Positions 43,857 through 52,357 of a stretch of DNA of 64,000 nucleotides are shown one piece after another. Under the pieces are notes generated by a model, which was not told the DNA's origin, ran no database searches, and saw nothing but the letters and a program-made list of their open reading frames with translations. The DNA is from Halomonas sp. SpR1 (GTDB lineage: Bacteria; Pseudomonadota; Gammaproteobacteria; Pseudomonadales; Halomonadaceae): NCBI RefSeq assembly GCF_031010175.1, contig NZ_JAUAMB010000003.1, forward strand, positions 1-64,000. The letters are read 5' to 3'. A program made the position numbers and the translations under genes. Each line of letters opens with the position of its first letter. Positions within the stretch are counted from its first letter, which is position 1.

Positions 43857-45143
43857 TCAATTGAGAGATGTCGAGGCTAGCGCCTCTTGCGACCGTTTGG
43901 CCAAGATCGCTGGTGCTGTCTCCTTAAGCCCCAGTGCCAGAATGCCTGCAAGGACGCAGATGCCACTCATCAACCATAGCGGCGCGGACTGACCAGCAAT
44001 GTCGGCGGCAGCACCGGCCAGGGTAGGCATAACACCGCCACCCAATATTTCGCCGATACCACAGACGAAGCCAAGCGTGGTGGCGATGTAACGTGGGTCG
44101 ACAGTTTCGGAAGGAACGATGGCCATGAACATCGGAAATATGCCATTCAAGGACCAACCGAAGAAGAACAGGATGGCCAGGATGAACGCATGTCCTTGGA
44201 AGTACATAGCGCTCAAGGTCAGAATCAGTCCCATGAATGGCGTGATGATCATGACCGGCTTGCGCCCCACCTTGTCGGAGATACCGCTGACCACGAAGCT
44301 TCCGATGGCCGCCGAGATGCCCAGCGTCCCCATCAGCCAACCCATCGTTTGAGGGGAGTAGCCCCGCACACTGGTGAGGTAGAGCGGCATGAAAGACCAG
44401 CAAACCACCAGATAGCCGATCAGCAGTATCGCCATGAGTGAACAGATGACGATGTTTCGATGCGCGAGCATCTCCCTGATGCTCGGACGCTGGAGAGCGG
44501 GTTGATCACTTACGGCGGACGGAACCGGAGCGATGCCAGGCTCACGCATCAGCCACCAGAGAAGTCCGGCGGCCAGCAGCCCAGGGATCCCCGCGAGGAA
44601 GAAGGCTTCTCGCCAGCCAAAGGCCGAGGCGACGGCGACTAGCACCACCGGGGCCACGAAAGAGCCCAGCAGATTCGATCCGAAGTTCTGCATCACGCCC
44701 ATGGCCACGCCCCGGCGCTCGGGCGTGACTTCCATGGCCGTCACCGTCTGCGATATCGGCAGGATGGGGCCCTCTGCAACCCCCATGAGTAGCCGCGCGC
44801 CAAGCAGCATTAGAAAGGAAGTGGCGAGCCCCGTCAGAAAGGAGCAAAGGGAAAAAATGATAGTGGCCAGAATGAGAAAGGCCTTCCTGCGCCCACTACG
44901 ATCGGACATGGCACCAAATACCATGCCCGATATGGCCCAAGCAATCGATAGCGCGGAGGCTGTCAGGCCTATTTGAGTATTCGTCAGCCCGAGTTCGGGC
45001 TGAACGAATGGCATCAAGAAGCTCAGCGCATTCCTATCGAAAAAGACGATACCGAAGTTCAAACTTAGCAGTGCTACCAGAATGATCTGATAGCGTGAGC
45101 TGGCGCGGGCGTTGGGCATGACGTTAGCATTGTTGTTGTTCAT
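43857..45143 (-). CDS. MFS transporter (ACS/organic-anion type)
   Basis: A 428-residue transporter with 12 membrane segments. FFDRNALSFLMPFVQPELGL near the N-terminus, GAMSDRSGRRKAFLI after segment 2, GVAEGPILPISQTVT and ISDKVGRKPVMI are typical of the anion:cation symporter group. It is last in a minus-strand operon behind cupin dioxygenase, SDR and zinc-dehydrogenase genes and overlaps the latter by 20 bases. Uptake of an aromatic or hydroxy acid is likely. Confidence 0.82.
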   Translation of the reverse strand: MNNNNANVMPNARASSRYQIILVALLSLNFGIVFFDRNALSFLMPFVQPELGLTNTQIGLTASALSIAWAISGMVFGAMSDRSGRRKAFLILATIIFSLCSFLTGLATSFLMLLGARLLMGVAEGPILPISQTVTAMEVTPERRGVAMGVMQNFGSNLLGSFVAPVVLVAVASAFGWREAFFLAGIPGLLAAGLLWWLMREPGIAPVPSAVSDQPALQRPSIREMLAHRNIVICSLMAILLIGYLVVCWSFMPLYLTSVRGYSPQTMGWLMGTLGISAAIGSFVVSGISDKVGRKPVMIITPFMGLILTLSAMYFQGHAFILAILFFFGWSLNGIFPMFMAIVPSETVDPRYIATTLGFVCGIGEILGGGVMPTLAGAAADIAGQSAPLWLMSGICVLAGILALGLKETAPAILAKRSQEALASTSLN

Positions 45144-46140
45144 GGCTGATGAGCACCTTGCATTGTCGAGTGCGGTTTTTTAGAGCCTCGAATACCGATG
45201 GCACGTTCTGCAGTGGCACCGTCTCGGTAATCAAGTGGCGTGGTTCGATAGCGCCCGCGTCAAGTACATCCAGGGCACTTTCGTATTCGCGTTTGGAAAA
45301 GAAGGCAGCTGTCTGAAGGCGTACCTCCTTCGACAGGGCGGCAAAGGGAACGAAACTGTCAGGCTTGGTACATAAACCAAGGAGCAAAATGGTGCCATGG
45401 GGGCGCACCTGGTCGATGGCTTGGGCAATGAGGCCTGGAACACCGGCACACTCGAAAACGATATCCGCTTTCCCGCCGAGCTCACGCTCCGCGCCCCCCG
45501 CGGGGTCGTCTGGCGTGCAGACGAAACCGGTCGCCCCCATGTCGTGGGCTCGCTGCTCCTGATACCGGGCGATGTCCTGGACGACAACCTGCCTCGCCCC
45601 GAAACGACGCGCCCAAAAAGCAACCGCCAGACCGATGGGGCCGGCACCTAGAACCAGGACACGATCGCCAGGTTGCATGCCGGAAAGCCGAACCCCATGA
45701 AGCGCGACGGCCAGCGGCTCGACGATGGCGCCGTCGCCCGTGTTCACGCCATCGGGCAGCGCAATGCACTGCCGTGCCGCGGTTGCCGCATACTCGCCAT
45801 AGCCCCCGCCCTCGAGCACCATTTGCTGGCACCAGGCGGGGTCCCCCGACCGGCAGGAGAGGCATTTCCCGCAACTTCGGAATGGCATGACGGACACCAG
45901 TTGCCCCGTGCGCAGGTTGTCGACCGCGGCACCGCAGGCAACGATCTCTCCGGCGTACTCGTGACCCAGCACAGCACCGGGGCAGAGTCCGAAGACGGCA
46001 TCTTCGGTCATGTGCAAGTCCGAACCACAGATCCCACACCGTTTCACCTCGATAACGACCTCGTCGTCACCCGGCGTGGGATCGGGAAGCTCATGGATTT
46101 CCAGAGGCTGATGTAACTCCTGAAAAACGGCAGCACGCAT
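45124..46140 (-). CDS. Zinc-dependent medium-chain dehydrogenase
   Basis: A 338-residue MDR dehydrogenase. The catalytic zinc site is visible as Cys38 in CGICGSD and GHE (His60, Glu61), the structural zinc as Cys90, 93, 96 and 104 (SCGKCLSCRSGDPAWC), and NAD binding as LVLGAGPIGLAVAF. It resembles sorbitol, threonine or butanediol dehydrogenases; the substrate is open. Its start overlaps the SDR stop by one base pair step (TGATG), and its end overlaps the MFS gene. Confidence 0.85.
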   Translation of the reverse strand: MRAAVFQELHQPLEIHELPDPTPGDDEVVIEVKRCGICGSDLHMTEDAVFGLCPGAVLGHEYAGEIVACGAAVDNLRTGQLVSVMPFRSCGKCLSCRSGDPAWCQQMVLEGGGYGEYAATAARQCIALPDGVNTGDGAIVEPLAVALHGVRLSGMQPGDRVLVLGAGPIGLAVAFWARRFGARQVVVQDIARYQEQRAHDMGATGFVCTPDDPAGGAERELGGKADIVFECAGVPGLIAQAIDQVRPHGTILLLGLCTKPDSFVPFAALSKEVRLQTAAFFSKREYESALDVLDAGAIEPRHLITETVPLQNVPSVFEALKNRTRQCKVLISHEQQQC

Positions 46141-46958
46141 CAGCCAACCCTCCCCAGAGACGTCCCCCCATCGATGACCAACTGTGCCCCCGTCATATAC
46201 GAGGACGCATCCGAGGCCAGATAGAGGGCAAGCGCTTTAATCTGATCCGGCTCCGCCAACTGCCCCAGGGGCACTTTGGCATCCCAACTCCGGCGTACGG
46301 TTTCGTCTTTCAGCCAACCGCCGCCGATATTGGTGATGAAGCCCCCGGGTGCGATGGTATTGACGCGTATCCCAAACTCCGCAAGCTCCAAGGCCAATTG
46401 GCGAACCATATGGGAGACACCGGCCTTGGCCGGCATGTAGGGGAGCCCCACCATGGGCTCGGTGATGATGGCGGCATTCGACGAGGTGACGACGATGGAT
46501 CCCCGGCGCTGGGGCTTCATATACTTCGCCGCCATGCGCACGGTGTTAAAAGTGCCAGTCAGGTTGATGGCGATCGTCCGGTCCCAGCGGGCGGGATCCA
46601 GGGTATCGACCTGCCCCTCTTCATTGCGCCACCCGGCCGGATTCCAGAAGCCCGCACCCGGGTCGATCCCCGCATTGGCGAAGACGATATCCAAGCCGTC
46701 GAAGCGGCGCACATGTTCCTCGAATGCCAGATCCGTTTGATCTCTGTCGGCCACATCGAGCGCCTGGGCATATACTTCAAGACCTCGCTCTCTCAACCGA
46801 CCTGCTTCATGCTCCGCAGCCTCGATGTCGATATCCGTGAGTGTGACCTTAGCGCCGCTTTCCGCCAGCACTTCGACATAAGCAAGCCCCAGCCCCGACG
46901 CGCCACCGGTGACCAATGCCGAACGACCCTCGACACTGAACTGTTCAAAGATAGGCAT
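46140..46958 (-). CDS. SDR-family oxidoreductase
   Basis: A 272-residue short-chain dehydrogenase with LVTGGASGLGLAYVEVL, DIDIEAAEH with an acidic NAD-type position, FANAGIDPGAGFW, VVTSSNAAI and the active-site YMPAK. The start at 46958 (MPIFEQFSVEGRSALV) has GAGGGA upstream and is preferred over a longer frame reaching into the cupin gene. It lies eight bases after the cupin stop, inside the sigma-54-controlled operon. Confidence 0.82.
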   Translation of the reverse strand: MPIFEQFSVEGRSALVTGGASGLGLAYVEVLAESGAKVTLTDIDIEAAEHEAGRLRERGLEVYAQALDVADRDQTDLAFEEHVRRFDGLDIVFANAGIDPGAGFWNPAGWRNEEGQVDTLDPARWDRTIAINLTGTFNTVRMAAKYMKPQRRGSIVVTSSNAAIITEPMVGLPYMPAKAGVSHMVRQLALELAEFGIRVNTIAPGGFITNIGGGWLKDETVRRSWDAKVPLGQLAEPDQIKALALYLASDASSYMTGAQLVIDGGTSLGRVG

Positions 46959-46966
46959 GGTATCCC

Positions 46967-47494
46967 TCACAGAAACAGTTGGTCGTTGATAGGAATACCG
47001 TTCTCTTCGCAGTAGGTGACGTAGTGGTTGATGAACCAGAAGACATCCAGGGTCTCTGCCCACTCCCCATTTTCGTCGTAGAATTCATTGGCTCCCTGCA
47101 TCCAGAACAGCGCTTTCATGCCATTCGGTTCATCGGTCACCAGCGTGTGGGCCTGGCCGGGCATTTCGGTAATGAATTCACCGGGCCCACAAGTCCAGTC
47201 ATACTCCAGATAGCGAAACGTCCCCTCCATGCCGACAGCCCAGACCATGCCTCGGTGTCTATGCGTGCCGATGACGCCCGGGCCTTTTATCCATAAAATA
47301 TTGCAGTAGACATTGTTCCTGACATCGAAAGCGAGATGGCGTATCGCCGCGTTTTCGCCAAAAGGAACCCACGGGCTTTCCGTTTCTGATCGCCCGACGA
47401 AACTCCCCTCTCGCCCGAATCGATCCTGCATCGCCTTCATCGGCTCGGGTACTTCGACGACTTTATAAGCAGTGCTTGCAGGTGCATTCGACAT
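46967..47494 (-). CDS. Cupin dioxygenase, 2,4'-dihydroxyacetophenone-dioxygenase family
   Basis: A 175-residue single-cupin protein. VIGTHRHRGMVWAVGMEGTF provides the first cupin motif with the metal-binding His-x-His, and WTCGPGEFITEMPGQAHTLV the second with another His. RYLEYDW is a hallmark shared with 2,4'-dihydroxyacetophenone dioxygenases, which split the carbon-carbon bond of an aromatic alpha-hydroxyketone. The start at 47494 has GAGGAG. It is the first gene after a sigma-54 promoter facing a XylR/DmpR-type activator, which supports an aromatic or ketone substrate. Confidence 0.7.
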   Translation of the reverse strand: MSNAPASTAYKVVEVPEPMKAMQDRFGREGSFVGRSETESPWVPFGENAAIRHLAFDVRNNVYCNILWIKGPGVIGTHRHRGMVWAVGMEGTFRYLEYDWTCGPGEFITEMPGQAHTLVTDEPNGMKALFWMQGANEFYDENGEWAETLDVFWFINHYVTYCEENGIPINDQLFL

Positions 47495-47543
47495 GGTCTT
47501 TCTCCTCTCAGTAATGAGACATACAGCTTGCCAATCAGGTAAG

Positions 47544-47559
47544 AGCAAGCGGTGTGCCA
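47544..47559 (-). promoter_or_regulatory. Sigma-54 (-24/-12) promoter
   Basis: The minus strand reads TGGCACACCGCTTGCT, an exact match to the TGGCAC-N5-TTGCW consensus for RpoN promoters. Transcription would start near 47532, about 38 bases before the cupin start codon. The adjacent activator has the AAA+ domain needed to open such promoters. Confidence 0.88.
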
Positions 47560-47679
47560 CTAACAAAGAGGAGTAGACCTTTGTATAAGCAAGGAGCGTA
47601 ACCCCCCATTAAACCAGTAGAACCTCCCCCGTTTTGAAGACCAATGGATAACGGCAAGACAGAGAACGATCCTTTAAGC

Positions 47680-47717
47680 TTTATAAAATTCATCATTTTT
47701 TTATGAAATTTTGTAAA
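47680..47717. promoter_or_regulatory. Inverted repeat, candidate upstream activator site
   Basis: TTTATAAAATTCAT (47680-47693) and ATGAAATTTTGTAAA (47703-47717) form an inverted repeat with one mismatch and one bulge. It lies about 120-175 bases upstream of the sigma-54 promoter, the usual distance for an activator site, and 48 bases before the activator start. Confidence 0.55.
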
Positions 47718-47765
47718 GCCGAGGCAAGATCGAATTCATTTCTGCGACTTTGGTAGGGTAACTAC

Positions 47766-49562
47766 ATGCCCCAAAAACTGCGCCTTTCGGAGATCGCAGC
47801 GCAAGCGCAGCGAGCCAATTCTGTCGAAGATGCGCTGTATGCCGGAGATCCTCCCACGCTACACGACTTGACGGAGAGTCTTCGCTTCACACCCAACGAC
47901 GGACGGATCTGGTTCGATACGCGCCGCATGCTGCTGTTCGGCGCCAACTCGTTCGGCGCCTTGCGTCGAGAGCTAATCGAGGCTCTGGGGCCCATCGGCG
48001 CACGCGACCTGCTGATGCGCGTCGGCTTCTCGGCCGGTGCCTCGGATGCGACGTTCGTGCGCAAGCACTGGCCGGATAGCGATGATGCCGGGGTACTGAG
48101 CGCAGGGGAGCGCTTGCACGCCGTCATGGGGATGGTCAAAGTCGAAACGATACGGCGCGATCACGATATTCCGAACGGCACATTCGACGCTGAGTTTCTC
48201 TGGCATGACTCCATCGAAGCCGCCGAGCACGTCAAGGCGTACGGACTATCTCAGGAACCGATCTGCTGGATGCAGCTTGGCTACGCCAGCGGCTATGCCA
48301 GCGCCTTCTATGGCAAACGCGTGATATACCGAGAAGTGGAGTGCGCCGGCTGCGGCGCGTCGCACTGCCGTATCGTGGGTGAAACGACCAATGAGCGCAT
48401 GGACAACATCGATGATCTCAGTTGGCTCCAGCTCGACCGACATACGTTGCCCAATGCCCAGACACCGGCTCGCACCGCGCGCAGAAAGACCGAGGCGTCG
48501 ACTATCCCCGGAGACACGCCCAGCGGTGACGATTTCCAGAGAATCGTAGGTATCTCTGCCGCTGTCAGCGTCGCTCTGCAGAAGATCGAACGAGTCGCTC
48601 CCACGCCTGCCACCGTACTGCTCAATGGCGAGTCAGGCGTGGGCAAGGATCTCTTCGCCAACGCGCTGCATCGCAGCAGCCTGCTGGCCGATGGCCCCCT
48701 CGTCGCGCTCAACTGCGCGGCCATCCCCGATACGCTGATAGAGGCCGAGCTGTTCGGCGTGGAAAAAGGCGCCTTCACAGGAGCGGAACGCAGCCGACCC
48801 GGGCGCTTCGAACGCGCCAATGGCGGCACTCTCTTTCTCGATGAAATTCCGTCACTGAGCCTGGAGGCCCAAGGCAAGCTGCTGCGCACGCTGCAGAATG
48901 GCGAAATCGAGCGCGTCGGCGGGGGGCAGCCGATTCAAGTCGATGTTCGGATCGTTGCCGCCTCGAACAAGGATCTCTTTCAGGAGGTGCAGGCCGGCCG
49001 CTTCAGAGAAGATCTCTACTACCGTCTTAATGTCTTTCCGATCCGGCTCCCGCCACTCCGGGAACGGCGCGATGATATCCCGCTGCTGGTCGAGCACTTT
49101 TCACGCCTCTACGCCGAGCGCTATCGAAAATCCATTACCGGGCTTACCCGAAAGGCCTCCGACGCCTTGCTGGAATACGACTACCCCGGCAACATCCGCG
49201 AGCTTCAAAACCTGGTGGAACGGGGTGTCATCAATGCCATGGATGGCGGGCCAATCGATGTCTTCCACCTGTTCGAGGACGACGGCTTCTCTTCAAACCC
49301 TGGCCCCAAGCTAAGAATCAACGACGCGGGAGACCTCGAGACGGCGGGCCCCGCCGATGCCGCTGAAGCCAGATCATCCAGCCGCGCCGACGAACCCGCA
49401 GCCATGCGGGAGGTGGAGATGCTCGAACGCGTACTCAACGCTGCCGAAGGCAATGTCTCCCTGGCCGCACGCGAACTGGGCATCACTCGGGCCAAGCTGG
49501 CCTATCGACTGCAAAAGTTGGGGCTGGATCCTGGGACGTACCACTACCCACGAAGACTATAA
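47766..49562 (+). CDS. Sigma-54-dependent activator of the XylR/DmpR type
   Basis: A 598-residue regulator. The N-terminal XylR_N sensor (SLRFTPNDGRIWFDTRRMLL, LGPIGARDLLMRVGF) is followed by a V4R/4VR domain with ECAGCGASHCRIVGE, then an AAA+ domain from about 256 with Walker A GESGVGKD, the sigma-54 contact loop GAFTGA, and LFLDEIPSL. A Fis-type helix-turn-helix closes the chain (AARELGITRAKLAYRLQKL). Such proteins sense aromatic compounds directly. It is divergent from the cupin operon and its likely activator. Confidence 0.9.
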   Translation: MPQKLRLSEIAAQAQRANSVEDALYAGDPPTLHDLTESLRFTPNDGRIWFDTRRMLLFGANSFGALRRELIEALGPIGARDLLMRVGFSAGASDATFVRKHWPDSDDAGVLSAGERLHAVMGMVKVETIRRDHDIPNGTFDAEFLWHDSIEAAEHVKAYGLSQEPICWMQLGYASGYASAFYGKRVIYREVECAGCGASHCRIVGETTNERMDNIDDLSWLQLDRHTLPNAQTPARTARRKTEASTIPGDTPSGDDFQRIVGISAAVSVALQKIERVAPTPATVLLNGESGVGKDLFANALHRSSLLADGPLVALNCAAIPDTLIEAELFGVEKGAFTGAERSRPGRFERANGGTLFLDEIPSLSLEAQGKLLRTLQNGEIERVGGGQPIQVDVRIVAASNKDLFQEVQAGRFREDLYYRLNVFPIRLPPLRERRDDIPLLVEHFSRLYAERYRKSITGLTRKASDALLEYDYPGNIRELQNLVERGVINAMDGGPIDVFHLFEDDGFSSNPGPKLRINDAGDLETAGPADAAEARSSSRADEPAAMREVEMLERVLNAAEGNVSLAARELGITRAKLAYRLQKLGLDPGTYHYPRRL

Positions 49563-49642
49563 GCCCGGTCTGTGGTTTCCATGAGGGATGATGGACGTTC
49601 GACGGCCCGTGCCCTTGTCATTCCTCCTGCGACTCAGCGTCA

Positions 49643-50110
49643 TCAGCCCTTCACCTTGAATGGCCCGGCCTCCTTGAAGCACTCCAGTGCCACCTGGGTA
49701 GAGACATCGCGAATGCCTGGAATCGGACTGACGACAGTGGAAAGAAAGTGTGACAGCTCGGCGAGATCCGCCACCTTCACCTTGAGGATAAAATCGTGAC
49801 TGCCGGTGGTGGAGTGGCAGTCAATGACCTCATCGCACTCCAGCAGCGAGTCGATCGTTTCTCTGGGCGACCCCAGCCGCGACTTCTCCACCGACACCGA
49901 GATGAAGGCGGTCACCATGAGCCCCAGCGCTTCTGGTGCCAGACGCAGCGCGTGCCCCAGGATGATGCCATTCGCTTCGAGCCGAGCGAGACGCCGTGAA
50001 CACTGGCTGGGCGAGAGATTCACGCGCTCGGCCAACTCCGTCAGCGTCTGGCGTGGTGAGCGCTGCATGGTGTAGAGCAAACGACGATCGAAGGCATCTA
50101 ATGCATGCAT
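49643..50110 (-). CDS. kynR: Lrp/AsnC-family regulator of the kynurenine genes (KynR-like)
   Basis: A 155-residue regulator. The helix-turn-helix is ALDAFDRRLLYTMQRSPRQT to NLSPSQCSRRLARLEANGII; the RAM ligand domain follows (VTAFISVSVEK, CHSTTGSHDFILKV). The start at 50110 has GGAGG seven bases upstream. It is divergent from kynureninase, the arrangement of kynR in Pseudomonas, so kynurenine-dependent control is expected. The symbol is assigned by family and context. Confidence 0.78.
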   Translation of the reverse strand: MHALDAFDRRLLYTMQRSPRQTLTELAERVNLSPSQCSRRLARLEANGIILGHALRLAPEALGLMVTAFISVSVEKSRLGSPRETIDSLLECDEVIDCHSTTGSHDFILKVKVADLAELSHFLSTVVSPIPGIRDVSTQVALECFKEAGPFKVKG

Positions 50111-50148
50111 TTTGCGAACCTCCTTTGATAAAGACGTATTTTTGCACT

Positions 50149-50170
50149 TTATGCCATTAGGGCACAAAAA
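50149..50170. promoter_or_regulatory. Candidate Lrp-type operator between kynR and kynU
   Basis: TTTTTGCAC and GCACAAAAA flank an AT-rich centre. The outer TTTTTG/CAAAAA parts are inverted repeats and the site lies 39 bases upstream of kynR. AsnC/Lrp proteins bind such loosely conserved AT-rich palindromes. The call is weak without binding data. Confidence 0.35.
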
Positions 50171-50236
50171 AACGCAACCCACACGCGATCCGTTCAGCGT
50201 ACGCTTTGGAGTGTCAATTCTCTAACGCGACCGGAC

Positions 50237-51475
50237 ATGCCCATGCGCCCAACGATCACCGACGCACGTCACCTGGACAGCCAGGATCCACTCGCCGACT
50301 TCAAGGCCAACTTCGCCCTCCCCGAGGGCGTGCTCTATCTCGACGGCAACTCACTGGGGGCGCAGCCGCGGGCCGCCCGCGACGCGCTCGATGCGACCCG
50401 GGATCAGTGGCGCGACGCGCTGGTCGGTGGCTGGAACCAGGGCTGGTTCGATGCCCCCGAACGCCTCGGCGACCTGCTGGTACCGCTGATCGGCGCCCGC
50501 GCGGGGGAGGTACTGGTCAGCGACAGCATCACCCTCAACCTGTTCAAGCTGCTCGGCTATATCACTGAGCGCCAGGGGGGCGAGCGGCGAGTCATCCTTA
50601 GCGAAGGCGGCAACTTCCCTGCGGATGGCTATATCGCCGAGGGCTTCTGTCGTACCGCCGGTTTCGAACATCGCTTTCTGCCCGAGGGCGCGCCGCTGGA
50701 GGCGCATCTGGATGGGCAGGTGGCCGTAGTGGTACTGAGCCAGGTCAACTATCGCACCGGCCAACTGCGCGACATGGCCGATACCACCCGCCGTATTCAC
50801 GCCAGCGGCGCCGAGGTGATCTGGGATCTGGCTCACTCGGCGGGCGCGCTGGCAGTCGACCTAGCAGGCAGCGACGCTCGCTACGCGGTCGGCTGTACCT
50901 ACAAGTATCTCAATGGTGGCCCGGGGGCACCCGGCTTCCTGTATGTCCGTAGCGATTGTCAGCAAGCAGGTTGGCAGCCGCTCTCGGGCTGGCATGGTCA
51001 TGCCCAACCCTTCGCCTTCGACGCCGACTATGCCCCGGCCGCCGGGATGACGCGCTTTCGTACCGGCACCCATTCGGCGCTGGCCTACGCCCCGCTCGAA
51101 GCCTCACTGCGGCTGTGGCAGCAGGTGGACATGGCCGCACTGCGCGCCAAGAGCCTGGCACTGGTCGATTTCTTCCGCGCCTGCATCAAAGATCTGTTCG
51201 AGACCCACGGCATCGAGGACATTACCCCGCCCCCGGCGCAGCGCGGCAGCCAGGTCAGTCTGGTGCAACGCGAACACGGCTACGGCATCGTCCAGGCGCT
51301 GATCGAGCGTGGCGTGATCGGCGACTACCGCGAACCGGGGCTGATGCGCTTCGGCTTCACCCCGCTCTATCTCAGCCATGTCGATGTCTGGCAAGCCGCC
51401 GAGCAGTTCCGCGAGGTAGTGGAGAGCGCTGAGTACCGCGACCCACGCTTCCAGACCCGCACGGAGGTGACCTGA
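50237..51475 (+). CDS. kynU: Kynureninase
   Basis: A 412-residue PLP enzyme of the aminotransferase fold. YLDGNSLGAQPRAARDAL, SDSITLNLFKLLGY, VIWDLAHSAGALAVDL and the PLP-lysine motif CTYKYLNGGPGAPGFLYV (Lys in YKY) match kynureninases closely. It cleaves kynurenine to anthranilate and alanine. An in-frame ATG two codons later (50243) is an alternative start. It overlaps the next gene by one base. Confidence 0.92.
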   Translation: MPMRPTITDARHLDSQDPLADFKANFALPEGVLYLDGNSLGAQPRAARDALDATRDQWRDALVGGWNQGWFDAPERLGDLLVPLIGARAGEVLVSDSITLNLFKLLGYITERQGGERRVILSEGGNFPADGYIAEGFCRTAGFEHRFLPEGAPLEAHLDGQVAVVVLSQVNYRTGQLRDMADTTRRIHASGAEVIWDLAHSAGALAVDLAGSDARYAVGCTYKYLNGGPGAPGFLYVRSDCQQAGWQPLSGWHGHAQPFAFDADYAPAAGMTRFRTGTHSALAYAPLEASLRLWQQVDMAALRAKSLALVDFFRACIKDLFETHGIEDITPPPAQRGSQVSLVQREHGYGIVQALIERGVIGDYREPGLMRFGFTPLYLSHVDVWQAAEQFREVVESAEYRDPRFQTRTEVT

Positions 51476-52302
51476 TGGCCGACACGCCAAGTCTCGAAGC
51501 GCGCGAGCATGCCCACTCACCGAGCCGCTGGGCACGCGACGCCGACGCGAGCCTGGCTCACCAGGCCGAGTTGGGCCGCACGCTGCGTGAGGCGTGCCCA
51601 CCACAGCGTCTCGCCTACGGCGACGCTGACCACGCCTGGCTGCATCTGCACCGGCCTGCGGGCGACGGCCCCTGGCCGCTGATGATCTTTCTCCACGGCG
51701 GCTACTGGCAGGCGCTAGACGCCACCGCCACCGACTTCATGGCCACCCGCTGGTTGGCCCGTGGCTGGGCCTTCGCCTCGCTGAACTACCCGCTGGCTCC
51801 TGCGGTCACGCTGGAGACGCTGATCGAAGAGAGCACGCGCGGGGTGCGCTACCTGCTGGCGCAACAACAGGCTCTCGACCTGAGCGGCCAAGTACGTCTC
51901 GGCGGCCACAGCGCCGGCGCGCACCTGGCACTGATGAGCTGCCTCGCGGCGGAGTGCCCAAAAGCCATCGAAGCGCTGTGGCTGATCAGCGGTGTCTACG
52001 ACCTGCGCCCGCTGCTCGGCACTTCGATTGCCCGGCCACTCGACCTGGACGAATCCCGCGCCCGTCGCCTGAGCCCGCTGTGCCTGCCGCTGACCGGGCT
52101 TCCCCCGCTGGCGCTGATCCACGGCGAGCAGGATCCAGCGGTGTTTCAGCAACAGGGCGAGGCCCTCGCCGCACAAGCCGCGCGAGACGGCGTCACGGCG
52201 ACGGTCACCCTGATGCCGGGGCGCGATCATTTCGACATTCTCGAGCACGTCGGCGAGACGCTGGATCCGAACCGTGCTGACACGCTCGATAGCGACAGTT
52301 GA
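51475..52302 (+). CDS. Alpha/beta-hydrolase kynurenine formamidase (AFMID-like)
   Basis: A 275-residue hydrolase. HGGYW (residues 74-78) is the oxyanion-hole motif, GHSAG (144-148) holds the nucleophilic Ser146, and the Asp in HGEQDP and the His in GRDHFDIL complete the triad. This is the serine-hydrolase type of N-formylkynurenine formamidase known from animals and yeast, not the metal-dependent KynB type common in bacteria. Its position between kynU and kynA supports the function. GGAGGTGACCTG gives a good ribosome site overlapping the kynU stop. Confidence 0.78.
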   Translation: MADTPSLEAREHAHSPSRWARDADASLAHQAELGRTLREACPPQRLAYGDADHAWLHLHRPAGDGPWPLMIFLHGGYWQALDATATDFMATRWLARGWAFASLNYPLAPAVTLETLIEESTRGVRYLLAQQQALDLSGQVRLGGHSAGAHLALMSCLAAECPKAIEALWLISGVYDLRPLLGTSIARPLDLDESRARRLSPLCLPLTGLPPLALIHGEQDPAVFQQQGEALAAQAARDGVTATVTLMPGRDHFDILEHVGETLDPNRADTLDSDS

Positions 52303-52357
52303 CAACAACGTTCAACAACAACGTTCGACGACAACACAAGACCAGGGAGTAACCCAA

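Noticed and set aside
45482..46039. Minus-strand ORF of 185 codons inside the zinc dehydrogenase
   Set aside because: Same strand but different frame; Arg-rich composition without domains, while the dehydrogenase frame has all zinc ligands.
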